Part shown: positions 1-9,138 of the stretch, in pieces
Position numbering within the stretch: the first letter of the stretch is position 1
How the letters are laid out: each line of letters starts with the position of its first letter
Source of the DNA: Akkermansiaceae bacterium
GTDB lineage: Bacteria; Verrucomicrobiota; Verrucomicrobiia; Verrucomicrobiales; Akkermansiaceae
DNA: 64,000 bases
Reading direction: 5' to 3'
Assembly: GCA_019634595.1 (NCBI GenBank)
Contig: JAHCBC010000006.1
Location: 82,980 to 146,979, forward strand
Notes under the pieces: generated by a model
What the model was told of the DNA's origin: nothing
Database searches by the model: none
What the model saw: only the letters and a program-made list of their open reading frames with translations
Position numbers and translations under genes: made by a program

Positions 1-1872
1 CCCGCTGGTAAGTGTGTCCTTCTGGGCGGTGCCCTGTTGGGCATGGGTGCGGCGGCGGAGGGGCAACCCTCCGGAACGGAGGCCGCGGGGATCATCACGC
101 GGTGGTGCTTTGAAAGGGACGGCGGGCCGCTGGAGGACACCGCGCCCTCCGGGACGGTGAAGGATGTCATCGAAGAGGTCCGCGGTGTTACGTTCGGAGA
201 GGGGCTTGCGAATTTCGAACCGGACGGCTTCCTGAAGATAAAGCCGGGAAAGGAAACGGATCTCCGGTCATCCGGCACCATCTGGTTCAGGTTCAGGCTG
301 CCCGTCGATGAGGGGAAAGATGAGACTGGAGGCGTGCGGGTGTTCTTTGAGAATGACTCCCTCCAACTGTCGCTCGTCCCGGGGGGAACCTCGAAGGACG
401 GGCCGAAGTGGGGCATCGGAGCCGCAGGGAAGGATGCCGGGACCGAACTGGAACCGAAAGCCCGCCCGCTCATTCCTTCCGGAGTCTGGGTCCAGATCGC
501 GCTGACGGTGGAGGGGGACGGTCCCTCCGAAAGGAAAGGGAAGCTCTACCACCGCGCGGAACTGACGGGCAAGGAGGTGAACCAGTGGGTCCACGCCGGA
601 TCGTTCACCTTCACGGAGAAGCCGGCCTCAGGGATCTATCTGAAGAACGGGCAGGCGTCCGCTCCGCTGCTGGTGGATGAGATCAAGTTCATCGACCGGT
701 GCCTGGACATCGCCGCGCTCGAAGGGCAGTGGCCTTCCATGAACCACTTCGAGTCCATCGAAGCGAAACCTCCCGGGGTGGTCATCAACCACAGCGCCGC
801 GAAGACAGGGCGTTTCATCGCCGGTTCGCCTTCGATCGTGATCCTGGCGGATGGTTCCTACATCGCGAAGGGGGATGACTACGGACCCGCCGTCGGTAAG
901 ACCGAGCTGGTGAGGATCCACCGCTCGACGGACAGGGGCGCGACGTGGAGGCAGATCAGCGAGATCGAAGGCCTCACCTGGGCCAGCCTGTTTCTCCATC
1001 GTGGCGCGCTCTACATGATGGGCACCAGTGCCGGGCACGGCCTGGGCCATGTCGTGATCGTGAAATCGACGGACGGCGGGCTGACGTGGACAAAACCTGC
1101 CGACCAGGACAACGGCCTGATTTTCCCGGACCTCTCCTATCACACCGCGCCGGTCCCGGTGGTCGTCCATGGCGGGCGGATCTGGCGCACCATGGAGGAT
1201 GAGAAGGGCCCCGGAAAATGGGGCATGAACTTCAGGGCGTTCCTGATGAGTGCGGCGGAGGATGCGGATCTGCTGAAAGCGTCCAGTTGGACGATGTCCG
1301 ACACGCTGGGATATGATCCCACGCGGCTGGGCGGGAATTTCAAAGGCTGGCTGGAAGGCAACACGGTCATCAGCCCCGATGGAACCCCCGTCAACGTCCT
1401 GCGGGTGAGCTTGTCTTCGGGAGGGGCCACGGCGGCCCTGGTCCACTATGACGCGGAGGGCAGAACCAGCCGTTTCGATGCCGCGAAGGACTTCGTGAAG
1501 TTCCCCGGCGGCAGCACCAAGTTCCACATCCTGTTCGATCCGGAGACCAAGCTGTACTGGGCCTTGTCCAATGCGGTTCCGCAAAAGCATGACAGCACCG
1601 CATACGGTCAGGCCCTGATCAGGAACACGCTGGTCCTGATGACCTCCAGGGATCTGCGTTCATGGGATATCAGGAAGACCGTGTTGTACCATCCGGATAT
1701 CTCGAAGCATGGCTTCCAATATCCGGTGTTCCAGTTCGATGGGGAGGATATGATCTTCGTCTCCAGGACGGCATATGACGACGGCATGGGCGGAGCCTTC
1801 CGCCAGCATGACACGAACTATTTCACCTTCCACAGGATCCCGGAATTCCGGAAGCTGGCTCCATCCAGGTGA
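1..1872 (+). CDS. Secreted sialidase-fold (BNR repeat) protein, 5' end outside window
   Basis: The reading frame is open back to base 1, so the start lies at or before the window edge. The first visible residues (a run of Leu, Gly, Ala, ending GAAAEG) look like the core of a signal peptide, so the protein is probably exported. Residues about 20-210 resemble a concanavalin-like (LamG) beta-sandwich. The rest carries two clear Asp boxes, STDRGATW and STDGGLTW, which mark a six-bladed sialidase/BNR beta-propeller, with the family-typical YHTAPVPVVVHGGRIW stretch. Proteins of this family in Planctomycetes and Verrucomicrobia sit in polysaccharide loci; the true substrate is not shown by the sequence and need not be sialic acid. 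It heads the sugar locus that runs to 20340. Confidence 0.85.
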   Translation, partial: PAGKCVLLGGALLGMGAAAEGQPSGTEAAGIITRWCFERDGGPLEDTAPSGTVKDVIEEVRGVTFGEGLANFEPDGFLKIKPGKETDLRSSGTIWFRFRLPVDEGKDETGGVRVFFENDSLQLSLVPGGTSKDGPKWGIGAAGKDAGTELEPKARPLIPSGVWVQIALTVEGDGPSERKGKLYHRAELTGKEVNQWVHAGSFTFTEKPASGIYLKNGQASAPLLVDEIKFIDRCLDIAALEGQWPSMNHFESIEAKPPGVVINHSAAKTGRFIAGSPSIVILADGSYIAKGDDYGPAVGKTELVRIHRSTDRGATWRQISEIEGLTWASLFLHRGALYMMGTSAGHGLGHVVIVKSTDGGLTWTKPADQDNGLIFPDLSYHTAPVPVVVHGGRIWRTMEDEKGPGKWGMNFRAFLMSAAEDADLLKASSWTMSDTLGYDPTRLGGNFKGWLEGNTVISPDGTPVNVLRVSLSSGGATAALVHYDAEGRTSRFDAAKDFVKFPGGSTKFHILFDPETKLYWALSNAVPQKHDSTAYGQALIRNTLVLMTSRDLRSWDIRKTVLYHPDISKHGFQYPVFQFDGEDMIFVSRTAYDDGMGGAFRQHDTNYFTFHRIPEFRKLAPSR

Positions 1873-1988
1873 GCGGCGGGAGGTGTTGGTGTTCCATTTT
1901 ACGGAGGACTCCGGACGGGGCGGGCGGTCATGGGACCAGCACGGAATCATCTGTGATGATGGATGGAATATAGGCGTTTTCAGGTAAC

Positions 1989-2006
1989 TTTACAGAAAAA
2001 GTACAA
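1989..2006 (+). promoter_or_regulatory. Putative operator, copy 1 of an 18-mer
   Basis: The sequence TTTACAGAAAAAGTACAA lies in the leader of the PEP-CTERM gene. A copy with one mismatch is at 6071-6088, also directly upstream of a gene of the same sugar locus. The ends (TTTAC and GTACAA) form a weak dyad. A shared operator or promoter element is inferred from position and identity only. Confidence 0.45.
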
Positions 2007-2083
2007 TTCCGTTTGGGCGCTGGATGGGTGGTGTCTATTGCATGGTTGTTCCAAAACCTCCGACCCAACAAGAAGCCGAAAAC

Positions 2084-3322
2084 ATGAAACCCGTCATCTT
2101 CTTCACTGGCATCATCCTGATCTCCCTCGCCCCGGTATCGCGTGCGGCTGACTTCACCTGGAGCGGTCTGGGGGGCACCGCCGAATTCGGCAACGGAAAC
2201 AACTGGGTGGGAGGCTCCGCCCCCAGCCATACCGCCGAGCACAACTACGTCTTCACCGGTTCCAGCAATACCACGGTGATGCTGAGCAGCACCACCAACG
2301 GCCCGATCATCCTGAACCTGACGTTCGACCAGAATGCCGGATCGTTCGATCTCAAGCCCACCGCCTTCAGCTTGTCGGGCAACCGGTTCCGGCTGAAGTC
2401 GGACGCCGCTGTCGCAATCATCCAGAACTCGCCGAATGACCAGAGGATTTCAGCGACACTCAGCCAGTCGGGGAACACGGGCAACGCGCCTGTTGCGATC
2501 ACGGGAACAGGGACCGGCAGCCTCACCCTGGACTCCCTCCGGTTCGGCGCGAGTGGAACCCAGACCAACGTCCTGAACATCGACCGGAACGTGAACATCG
2601 GCACCATCACCCGCGTCACATCAGATGCTCCTGACGCCTCCCTGGTGTTCAATGTCGCCTCGGGCGCCACGGCTGCGGTGACCGGGACCATGGCCGGAAC
2701 CACGACCGATACGGCGACGGCCTTCACCTTGGTGAAGTCCGGCGCGGGCAAGCTGGTTCTCTCAGGCCAGAATCTCAGTACAGGGGCGGTCAATGTCACG
2801 GGAGGTACCCTGCTGGTCAACGGCTACAAGTCGAACGGAAGCGGGGCGCTGGCGGTCAGCTCGAGCACGACCCTCGGAGGTACCGGCACCGTCGGCGGAG
2901 CCACCACCATCTACGGAAACCTCAAGGCGGGCGACGGCGGCGTGGGCCTGCTGACGTTCGAGAACACGCTGGCCCTGAACGCCGGTTCCAACTCCATCTT
3001 CCATATCAACGGCCTCACGCGCGGCACCGGACATGATGCCATCAACGTGCAGGGGGAAGTCGCCTTCGGTGGCACCCTGACCCTGAACTTCGGCTTCGCC
3101 GCCCAGGTGGACCAGGAATTCGATCTGTTTGATTTCAACAATGCGATCGGGGATTTCGATTCCGTCAGTTTCGTCAACGGTGGTTATGAAGGCACGTTCG
3201 ATGTGACGACGGGCGTTCTCAGGCTGACAGCCGTTCCTGAGCCGGGCGCGACCGCATTGCTGGCCGTGGTCGGAACCTTGTCGTTGGCCCGCAGGAGCCG
3301 GAGGCAGGGCTTCACAAAATAG
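2084..3322 (+). CDS. PEP-CTERM protein with autotransporter-type beta-strand repeats
   Basis: Start chosen at the ATG at 2084 because it opens a good signal peptide (MKPVIFFTGIILISLAPVS, then RAAD). An in-frame ATG at 2024 would add 20 polar residues in front. The mature part is Gly/Thr/Ser/Asn rich and carries the autotransporter-associated strand pattern (LVKSGAGKLVLSGQN, then TGAVNVTGGTLLVNG). The C-terminus is VPEPGATALL, a hydrophobic segment and an Arg cluster (ARRSRR), the PEP-CTERM sorting signal processed by an exosortase. Expected location is the cell surface or extracellular matrix. Role unknown; being in a sugar locus suggests surface attachment to, or capture of, the polymer. Confidence 0.85.
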   Translation: MKPVIFFTGIILISLAPVSRAADFTWSGLGGTAEFGNGNNWVGGSAPSHTAEHNYVFTGSSNTTVMLSSTTNGPIILNLTFDQNAGSFDLKPTAFSLSGNRFRLKSDAAVAIIQNSPNDQRISATLSQSGNTGNAPVAITGTGTGSLTLDSLRFGASGTQTNVLNIDRNVNIGTITRVTSDAPDASLVFNVASGATAAVTGTMAGTTTDTATAFTLVKSGAGKLVLSGQNLSTGAVNVTGGTLLVNGYKSNGSGALAVSSSTTLGGTGTVGGATTIYGNLKAGDGGVGLLTFENTLALNAGSNSIFHINGLTRGTGHDAINVQGEVAFGGTLTLNFGFAAQVDQEFDLFDFNNAIGDFDSVSFVNGGYEGTFDVTTGVLRLTAVPEPGATALLAVVGTLSLARRSRRQGFTK

Positions 3323-3350
3323 AGTGACGGATCACGTTGCCCGCGGGTCT

Positions 3351-3393
3351 GGCAGGGACCGCATAGCGGCTGTGCCGCAATGCGGTCTCTGCC
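3351..3393. terminator. Stem-loop between convergent genes
   Basis: The arms GGCAGGGACCGCAT and ATGCGGTCTCTGCC pair with one mismatch around an inner CGG/CCG stem. It lies between the ends of the PEP-CTERM gene (3322) and the beta-helix gene (3466). There is no T run, so it may be a bidirectional transcript-end hairpin or an interspersed palindrome. Confidence 0.5.
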
Positions 3394-3465
3394 ATGCGCT
3401 CCGGAAGATCACGTCTCCGGCAATCCGACACTCCATTTCACGGAGATCAATCAACGGCGAAAGCC

Positions 3466-5961
3466 TCACTTCAGGATCGGCACCACCGTCATCCGTTCCG
3501 GTGCACCTTCCACAAGCGGAGCCCATACCAGAACCGGCACGGAAACAGGGGCTGTCCTGGGAAGGATCGCCAGCCGGACCTCCGGATTGGTGGGCTTGCC
3601 GGGATGGAGTCCTCCCAGGGCGAAGCGCCCGTTGATTTCCGGTTCCGACGCATCCGCTTTTTCATGGTCGCCGAATCCGAACCTGACCGGCATGCCGCCC
3701 GGAAGGTGGTGTTTCGTCGTGCCGAGCGCCTCCGCGCTTCCAGCTTCGAAGAAATGAATTTCGCCGGGGCTGTCGGCGCGGATGGCGGCCAGTTGCCGGG
3801 TCCCATTGGCTCCCTGCGCGGCTCCGCCAGCGGAGAGCAGCTTCCATGGGGCGGCAGGTCCGGTCGTGGCATAGGCGTCCGAGTGGCCGACCTTGAAAAG
3901 GAGGATCGGGCCTGCGGATTCCGACAGCGCCGCGATCTCATCTCCATCGGCGGGGTTGCCGTTGAATTCCCCCGTGGCGACCGTTGACAGAGCCGTGTCA
4001 CCCGCCTCGATGGTCCGGCTCCAGCTTTTGTCGGAGGGCTTGATGAGAGTGATCCGGGAGGAACCCTCCAGGATCACGGCGAGTTCCGCATATCCGTCCG
4101 GGTGGTTCGTGAAGTGGCCCGTAGCCAGGGCCTTCACGGGCATCCTGTTGTCGCCCATGAGAACGGCTGCGGGTTCCGCGATGCCTTTCCGGAAAACATA
4201 AACCGGGTAGCATCCGTTCTCATCCGGCTCCGATGAGACGGCGGCCACTTCATGGTTTCCGTTCACCAGGCGGGCGCCGGTATCCTTCAGGAAATTTCCC
4301 GCCGCGATCCTGCTCCAACGCTTCCTGCTGCGGCCGCACCGTTCGAACTCCGCCCCGTTCTGGTCATAGAGGATGATCGAGTAGTAGTCCTGCCTGCCGA
4401 CCCTGCTGCCCGGCCGGTCGAAGATCACCGCGAAGTCACCCGCCGGCCGCGCGGCCGCGAATTTTCCGACGGCGATGTCGATGGGTTTGTTGGTGAAGCC
4501 CAGATTTCCGGCCTGTCCGGGACGGGTCGGGAAGAGGTTGTAGTCCGGGGTGCCGCCATCCTGCGGGAGGCCTGCGATCTGATCCGCGACGACCAGGGTG
4601 GCGGCTCCGGGATCCCGGAACTTCGGTCGCCCCTCCGGTGAGATCACGTGATAGAACTTCGCCTGCGGCTTGATGCCGGAACCCAGCTCCAGGCCCGGCT
4701 CATTGTGGTTGGAGACATACTTGACGTAGTCCGGGTATTGCCCGGGGTCCGACCAGATGGCCACCTCGTCGTTCTCCTGGTTGGTGATCCGGTTGTGCTG
4801 GAGCGTGCGGAAGGCGTTGACGAGGGCGATGGGGGTTCTGACATTTTCGAACCGGTTGGCATCGACCGCGTTGAATCCCGTGCGGAGGAGGACGCCGATC
4901 ACGCAGTTGTCGAACGTGTTTCCCCGGATCGTGTTGTAGTCCACGTAGCACCGCCCCTCCATCGCCAGGTTGGCCAGGGTTCCGGAGGCCCTCCTGCCCA
5001 TCCGGATTCCGGCGTCGATCGCCTGATGGTAGCCCTGGAATGTGTTTTCCGAGATCAGGTTCCAGGATGCGGAAGGTTCGCGGATGTCGCCCTTCTCGCC
5101 CTGGTTGCGGTAAAGGGTGATCGCGGAATGGTAGTCCCGTGGTGGTGAGGTCGGCGCGAGGAACCGGTTGTTGCGGATGTCGTAGTTGTAGCAGGAATCC
5201 AGGGTGATCGCACTCCATGACCGGACGCCGCGCATGCCGTTGTCCCGGAAAGTGTTGTTCTCGATCAACCAGCCGTTGGATTCCTGGTCCGCGTAGATGC
5301 CCATCATGATGCTTTCGGTGACATGGCAGTTGCGGATCACCCCGCGGGGGCCGTTGGTGTAGAAGGCGCAGACATTGAGACTGGCGGTGATGTTCTCCAG
5401 ATGGACGAGGGGATTCTCCTGCGTGTAGGCGGTGTCAACCGCGCGCCAGAATCCCATGAGGGTGATGTTGCGGAGGATGGAGGGGGATGCCGCCGTGCCC
5501 TTCTGCCGGAACTTGAAGCCGTGGACCCGGTCCACCAGTTGCTCGCCCTTGTAGTCGTTGGTGTACCAGTCCCGGATGGTCATTGCCTTGGCCGCATCGG
5601 TCCTCACGTCGAGGGTCACGTTGTTGCCATCAATGATCCACGGTCCGGCACCGACGATGGGGAAGATCGCGGAGGCTTTGCCGTGGATTTCGCCAAAACG
5701 TGCGGTGCTGAAGACCCATGGTGTATCCCGCGGTGCGAAGGTGGCGGGGCGGTCGATCTCGAAAGGTTCGACGATGTGGCCGTCCTTGTACCACGCCGCC
5801 CATTTTTCCTGATCCCAGGGATCGAACAGGGCGTCCTTCTCCCTGAGGACCTCCGAGATCGGCCTGGCCCCGGAACCTGGAGTGAAGGCGATGGCGGTGG
5901 CCAGCGGCAGAAGGCGGATGAGACTTGTGCGGCAAGTCGGGAACGGAAAGCGGAACCCCAT
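3466..5961 (-). CDS. Exported parallel beta-helix protein with C-terminal propeller-like repeats
   Basis: Start chosen at the ATG at 5961, which gives a basic N-terminus and a hydrophobic stretch (SLIRLLPLATAIAF), a plausible signal peptide; a longer frame to 6039 has no better start. Residues roughly 100-430 have the right-handed beta-helix pattern of polysaccharide lyases and NosD proteins, with repeated N-x-F and I-x-N-N steps (IENNTFRDNGMRG, IRNNRFLAP, ISENTFQGY). Residues about 490-790 carry repeats of the type ATGHFTNHPDGYAELAVI and ATGEFNGNPADGDEIAAL, as in FG-GAP/VCBS propellers. A carbohydrate-binding or cleaving role is inferred from fold and context. It diverges from the oxidoreductase gene at 6116, with an 18-mer repeat between them. 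Confidence 0.8.
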   Translation of the reverse strand: MGFRFPFPTCRTSLIRLLPLATAIAFTPGSGARPISEVLREKDALFDPWDQEKWAAWYKDGHIVEPFEIDRPATFAPRDTPWVFSTARFGEIHGKASAIFPIVGAGPWIIDGNNVTLDVRTDAAKAMTIRDWYTNDYKGEQLVDRVHGFKFRQKGTAASPSILRNITLMGFWRAVDTAYTQENPLVHLENITASLNVCAFYTNGPRGVIRNCHVTESIMMGIYADQESNGWLIENNTFRDNGMRGVRSWSAITLDSCYNYDIRNNRFLAPTSPPRDYHSAITLYRNQGEKGDIREPSASWNLISENTFQGYHQAIDAGIRMGRRASGTLANLAMEGRCYVDYNTIRGNTFDNCVIGVLLRTGFNAVDANRFENVRTPIALVNAFRTLQHNRITNQENDEVAIWSDPGQYPDYVKYVSNHNEPGLELGSGIKPQAKFYHVISPEGRPKFRDPGAATLVVADQIAGLPQDGGTPDYNLFPTRPGQAGNLGFTNKPIDIAVGKFAAARPAGDFAVIFDRPGSRVGRQDYYSIILYDQNGAEFERCGRSRKRWSRIAAGNFLKDTGARLVNGNHEVAAVSSEPDENGCYPVYVFRKGIAEPAAVLMGDNRMPVKALATGHFTNHPDGYAELAVILEGSSRITLIKPSDKSWSRTIEAGDTALSTVATGEFNGNPADGDEIAALSESAGPILLFKVGHSDAYATTGPAAPWKLLSAGGAAQGANGTRQLAAIRADSPGEIHFFEAGSAEALGTTKHHLPGGMPVRFGFGDHEKADASEPEINGRFALGGLHPGKPTNPEVRLAILPRTAPVSVPVLVWAPLVEGAPERMTVVPILK

Positions 5962-6070
5962 GATCCGCGAGTCTGGAGGTGCCGGTCCGGCACCGCGAAG
6001 TGGTTCCCTGCTATCTCTGTAAAGCGGGCCCCCCGCCACTCCAGCGGCGGTTGCGGGAGGGGTGGATCAT

Positions 6071-6088
6071 TTTACAGAAAAAGCACAA
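6071..6088 (+). promoter_or_regulatory. Putative operator, copy 2 of an 18-mer
   Basis: TTTACAGAAAAAGCACAA, identical to 1989-2006 except for one base. It lies in the divergent gap between the beta-helix gene (start 5961) and the FAD oxidoreductase (start 6116), so it could serve both. Confidence 0.45.
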
Positions 6089-6115
6089 AAAGATTGGCTG
6101 GAGAGCGGTGATTCC

Positions 6116-7576
6116 ATGGCTATTAGAGGCATGGACGAAGGCATGGCAGAGCATTCCCGGAAGGTGTATGATGTGATTGTTTCCGGAGGAGGCCCCGCGG
6201 GGGTGGCCGCCGCGATCTCCGCCGCGAGGGCGGGGGCCAGGGTGCTGTTGCTGGAGCGCTACGGATTCTGCGGCGGTATGGCGACCACCGCGCTGGTGAA
6301 TCCCTGGGCGGGCCACGCCTGGCACGACCATGTGGATGAACAGGGGGCGAGGAGGGCTTCGCTGATCGGCGGCGTCTTCAGGGAGGTGGTGGTGAAGCTG
6401 AGGCAGGGGGATGGTTTCGGCTCCGCCCTGTCGGACTCCGCCTTTGACGAGGAACTGCTGAAGCATGTCTATGACGAGTTGCTGGCGGAGGCAGGGGTGA
6501 CGGTCCGTTATCACAGCTACATCCGCTCGGTGGAGATGGACGGAAACAGGATCTCCGGCGTCTCCGTGTTGTCGAAAGGCGGTGAGGAAACGATCTCCGG
6601 GAGGCAGTTCATCGATGCATCCGGGGATGCGGACCTGGCCGCGCTGGCGGGTTGCGGATTTTCCGTCGGGCGGCCCGAGGACGGATTGATGCAGGCGATG
6701 ACGGTGAGCTTCCGGATGGCGAATGTGGACAAGCGCGAGATGATCGCGACGGGCAGCCTGCGGAAGGCGAGGGCGCTGGTGGAGCCGTATTTCCAGAAGG
6801 CGCTGGCATCCGGGGAACTGGTGTATCCCTACCGGAACTTCATCCACTTTTATGACTATCCGCGTCCCGGGGTGCTCCACTTCAACATGACGCGGATCAA
6901 CAAGGTTTCCGGGCTGAACGTGGTGGATCTTTCCACCGCGGAGACGGAAGGACGGAGGCAGGCGTACCTGATGGGGAACTGGCTGCGGAAGACGGTGCCA
7001 TGGTTCTCCCAGTCCTATGTCGAGAAGATCGCCTGCCAGGTGGGGGTGCGTGAGACGCGCCATGTCACGGGGAAATACATGATGACCCAGGAGGACATCG
7101 TGCAGGCGAGGAAATTCCCGGATGGCATCACGAGATCCCGCTACTTCATCGACATCCACAACCCTGCCGGTGCGAAGGACGTCCACCAGCAGGAGGGGCA
7201 GAAGGGGAAGGTGCTGGCGGGCTACGGCCCCCCGGCCAACGATTTCTATGAAGTCCCGTTCCGCTGCATGGTGCCGCTGGAATGCCCGAACCTGCTGATC
7301 GCCTGCCGTGCGCTCTCCGCCACCCATGAGGCGGCGGCGGCGGTGCGGGTGATGGCGACGATGCATGGCATCGGTGAGGCGGCGGGGATCGCCTCCGCGG
7401 CTGCCGCTGCGGATGGAACCAACGTCCAGGATGTGGATGGAGCATGGGTGCGCAGCCGCATCCCCTACATGGCGGAAGCTCCGGAGTACGGATACCCCTG
7501 GGAGCCGGCATCCGGTGATCTGCCTGAGTCCGGAAATACTTCCGGCAGCCCGATGGTGGCTGCCGCCAGCCTGTGA
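6116..7576 (+). CDS. FAD-dependent oxidoreductase (FAD_oxidored family)
   Basis: The Rossmann dinucleotide motif SGGGPAGVAAAISAARAGA, followed by VLLLER, sits near the N-terminus, followed by CGGMATTALVNP, which is characteristic of this family. The C-terminal FAD-contacting segment ATMHGIGEAAGIASAAAA is present. No signal peptide or membrane segment is seen, so it is cytoplasmic. These enzymes are common in planctomycete and verrucomicrobial sugar loci but their substrates are mostly unknown; oxidation of a sugar or sugar acid is inference. Start uncertain: ATGs at 6116 (GGAGAG about 10 nt upstream), 6131 and 6143 are possible. Its stop overlaps the next gene's GTG start. Confidence 0.85.
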   Translation: MAIRGMDEGMAEHSRKVYDVIVSGGGPAGVAAAISAARAGARVLLLERYGFCGGMATTALVNPWAGHAWHDHVDEQGARRASLIGGVFREVVVKLRQGDGFGSALSDSAFDEELLKHVYDELLAEAGVTVRYHSYIRSVEMDGNRISGVSVLSKGGEETISGRQFIDASGDADLAALAGCGFSVGRPEDGLMQAMTVSFRMANVDKREMIATGSLRKARALVEPYFQKALASGELVYPYRNFIHFYDYPRPGVLHFNMTRINKVSGLNVVDLSTAETEGRRQAYLMGNWLRKTVPWFSQSYVEKIACQVGVRETRHVTGKYMMTQEDIVQARKFPDGITRSRYFIDIHNPAGAKDVHQQEGQKGKVLAGYGPPANDFYEVPFRCMVPLECPNLLIACRALSATHEAAAAVRVMATMHGIGEAAGIASAAAAADGTNVQDVDGAWVRSRIPYMAEAPEYGYPWEPASGDLPESGNTSGSPMVAAASL

Positions 7577-9138
7577 ACGCCATGAGGATGCAGTGGGTGG
7601 ATCTGGTGGTGGTCGCGTTGTATTTCGCGGCCACGCTCACCGTGGGCCTCTGGGTTTCCCGGAGGAACCGGAGCACGGAGCGCTACTACCTGGGCGGGAG
7701 GAATTTCCCCGGATGGGCGGTGGGCATCAGTTTCATCGGCGCGACGATCAGCTCGGTGACCTTCGTGGCGTATCCGGCGGACAGCTTCAAGACCGCGTGG
7801 GTGAGGTTGCTGCCGAACCTGGCGTTCCCGGTGGTGGCGCTGGTCGCCATGGTGCTGTTCGTGCCGTTCTTCCGGCGCGGGACGGTGAACTCCGCCTACC
7901 AGTATCTGAAGCTGCGCTTCGGCGCGCCGGTATCGGTCTATGCGGCGGCGGTCTATCTCGCGGCGCAGTTGGTGCGGATGGCGACCATCACCTACCTGCT
8001 GGCGGTCCTTCTTTCGAACCTGTCCGGCCTTCCGGTGGGCTGGTGCATCGTGGTCGCCGCGGGGCTGACGGGGCTTTACACGACGAAGGGCGGGTTCGAG
8101 GCGGTCATCTGGACGGAGGTGCTGCAGACGGTCGTGCTGCTGTGCGGAGCGGTGGGTTGTGTGGTGGTCGTGTTGATGGCGGTCCCCGGAGGACTGCCGG
8201 AGGTCTGGGGCCAGGCGTGGGATGCGGGGAAGATATCGTTCCGTGACCTGGGCGCGTCCGGAGTGCTGGAGCCGTTGCGCGGGGGATTCTCCATGTCGGA
8301 AAAGACGGCGTGGATGCTGGTTCTGGCCGGTGCCTCGCAATACATCGCGGGACAACTCGACCAGGATACGGTGCAGCGGTGGTGCGCGGCGAAGTCCGCG
8401 CGGGAGGCGCGGAAATCCATGGTCGTGCTGGGGCTGGGCGCGCTGCCCATCTGGGCGCTGTTCATGTTCCTGGGGACCTGCCTGTGGGTGTATTTCCAGG
8501 CGAGGCCGGATGAGGTTTCCACGGCGATCCTTTCCGGGAAAAGAAAGGCGGAGGACATCCTGCCGCACTTCATCCTGACCGCGCTGCCGGCAGGGATGGG
8601 CGGGCTGGTGGTGTCCGCCGCCCTTTCCGCCGCCATGTCCAGCCTGGGCACCTGCATCAGCGCGGCGGGCATGGTGTGGGTGAATGACATCTACCGTCCG
8701 TACCTGCGGAGGGACCGCACTGACGGCCACTATCTGGTGGTGGGGAAGGTAACGTCGGTTTTCCTGACATTGCTGATGATGGGCGGCGCGTGGATGTTCC
8801 ACCGGATGGACGCGAAGACGCTGATGGATGCGTCCATCATCGTGACGGCATTGTTCGGCGGCGGCATCTCCGGGGCCTTCCTGTTCGGCATGTTCACGCG
8901 CATGGGGGACCACCGCGCGGTGATGGCGGGGATCGTCGCGACGATGGCTTTCACCGGCTACGCGGTGCTGGTGCAGCTGAAGGTGCTGCCGCGGGCATTC
9001 GATCCGTATTACACCGCGATCCTCGGCAACCTGGTGATGCTGGTTTCCTGCACCGCCGCCGCCTTCCTGTTTTCCCGGCGGGAGAGGGATCTCACGAACC
9101 TGACGATATGGGACCAGAGCAAGGAGGAACTGCAATGA
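7573..9138 (+). CDS. Sodium:solute symporter (SSS family)
   Basis: A 521-residue integral membrane protein with about 13 hydrophobic helices. It has the SSS N-terminal pattern VGLWVSRRNRSTERYYLGGRN and the conserved later segments GQLDQDTVQRW and AAMSSLGTCISAAGMVWVNDIYRPY, where the family binds Na+. It would import a sugar, sugar acid or sialic-acid-like product of the exported enzymes; the solute cannot be read from sequence. GTG start at 7573 overlaps the oxidoreductase stop; ATG at 7582 is an alternative. Its stop overlaps the esterase start (ATGA), so the three genes are translationally coupled. Confidence 0.9.
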   Translation: MNAMRMQWVDLVVVALYFAATLTVGLWVSRRNRSTERYYLGGRNFPGWAVGISFIGATISSVTFVAYPADSFKTAWVRLLPNLAFPVVALVAMVLFVPFFRRGTVNSAYQYLKLRFGAPVSVYAAAVYLAAQLVRMATITYLLAVLLSNLSGLPVGWCIVVAAGLTGLYTTKGGFEAVIWTEVLQTVVLLCGAVGCVVVVLMAVPGGLPEVWGQAWDAGKISFRDLGASGVLEPLRGGFSMSEKTAWMLVLAGASQYIAGQLDQDTVQRWCAAKSAREARKSMVVLGLGALPIWALFMFLGTCLWVYFQARPDEVSTAILSGKRKAEDILPHFILTALPAGMGGLVVSAALSAAMSSLGTCISAAGMVWVNDIYRPYLRRDRTDGHYLVVGKVTSVFLTLLMMGGAWMFHRMDAKTLMDASIIVTALFGGGISGAFLFGMFTRMGDHRAVMAGIVATMAFTGYAVLVQLKVLPRAFDPYYTAILGNLVMLVSCTAAAFLFSRRERDLTNLTIWDQSKEELQ

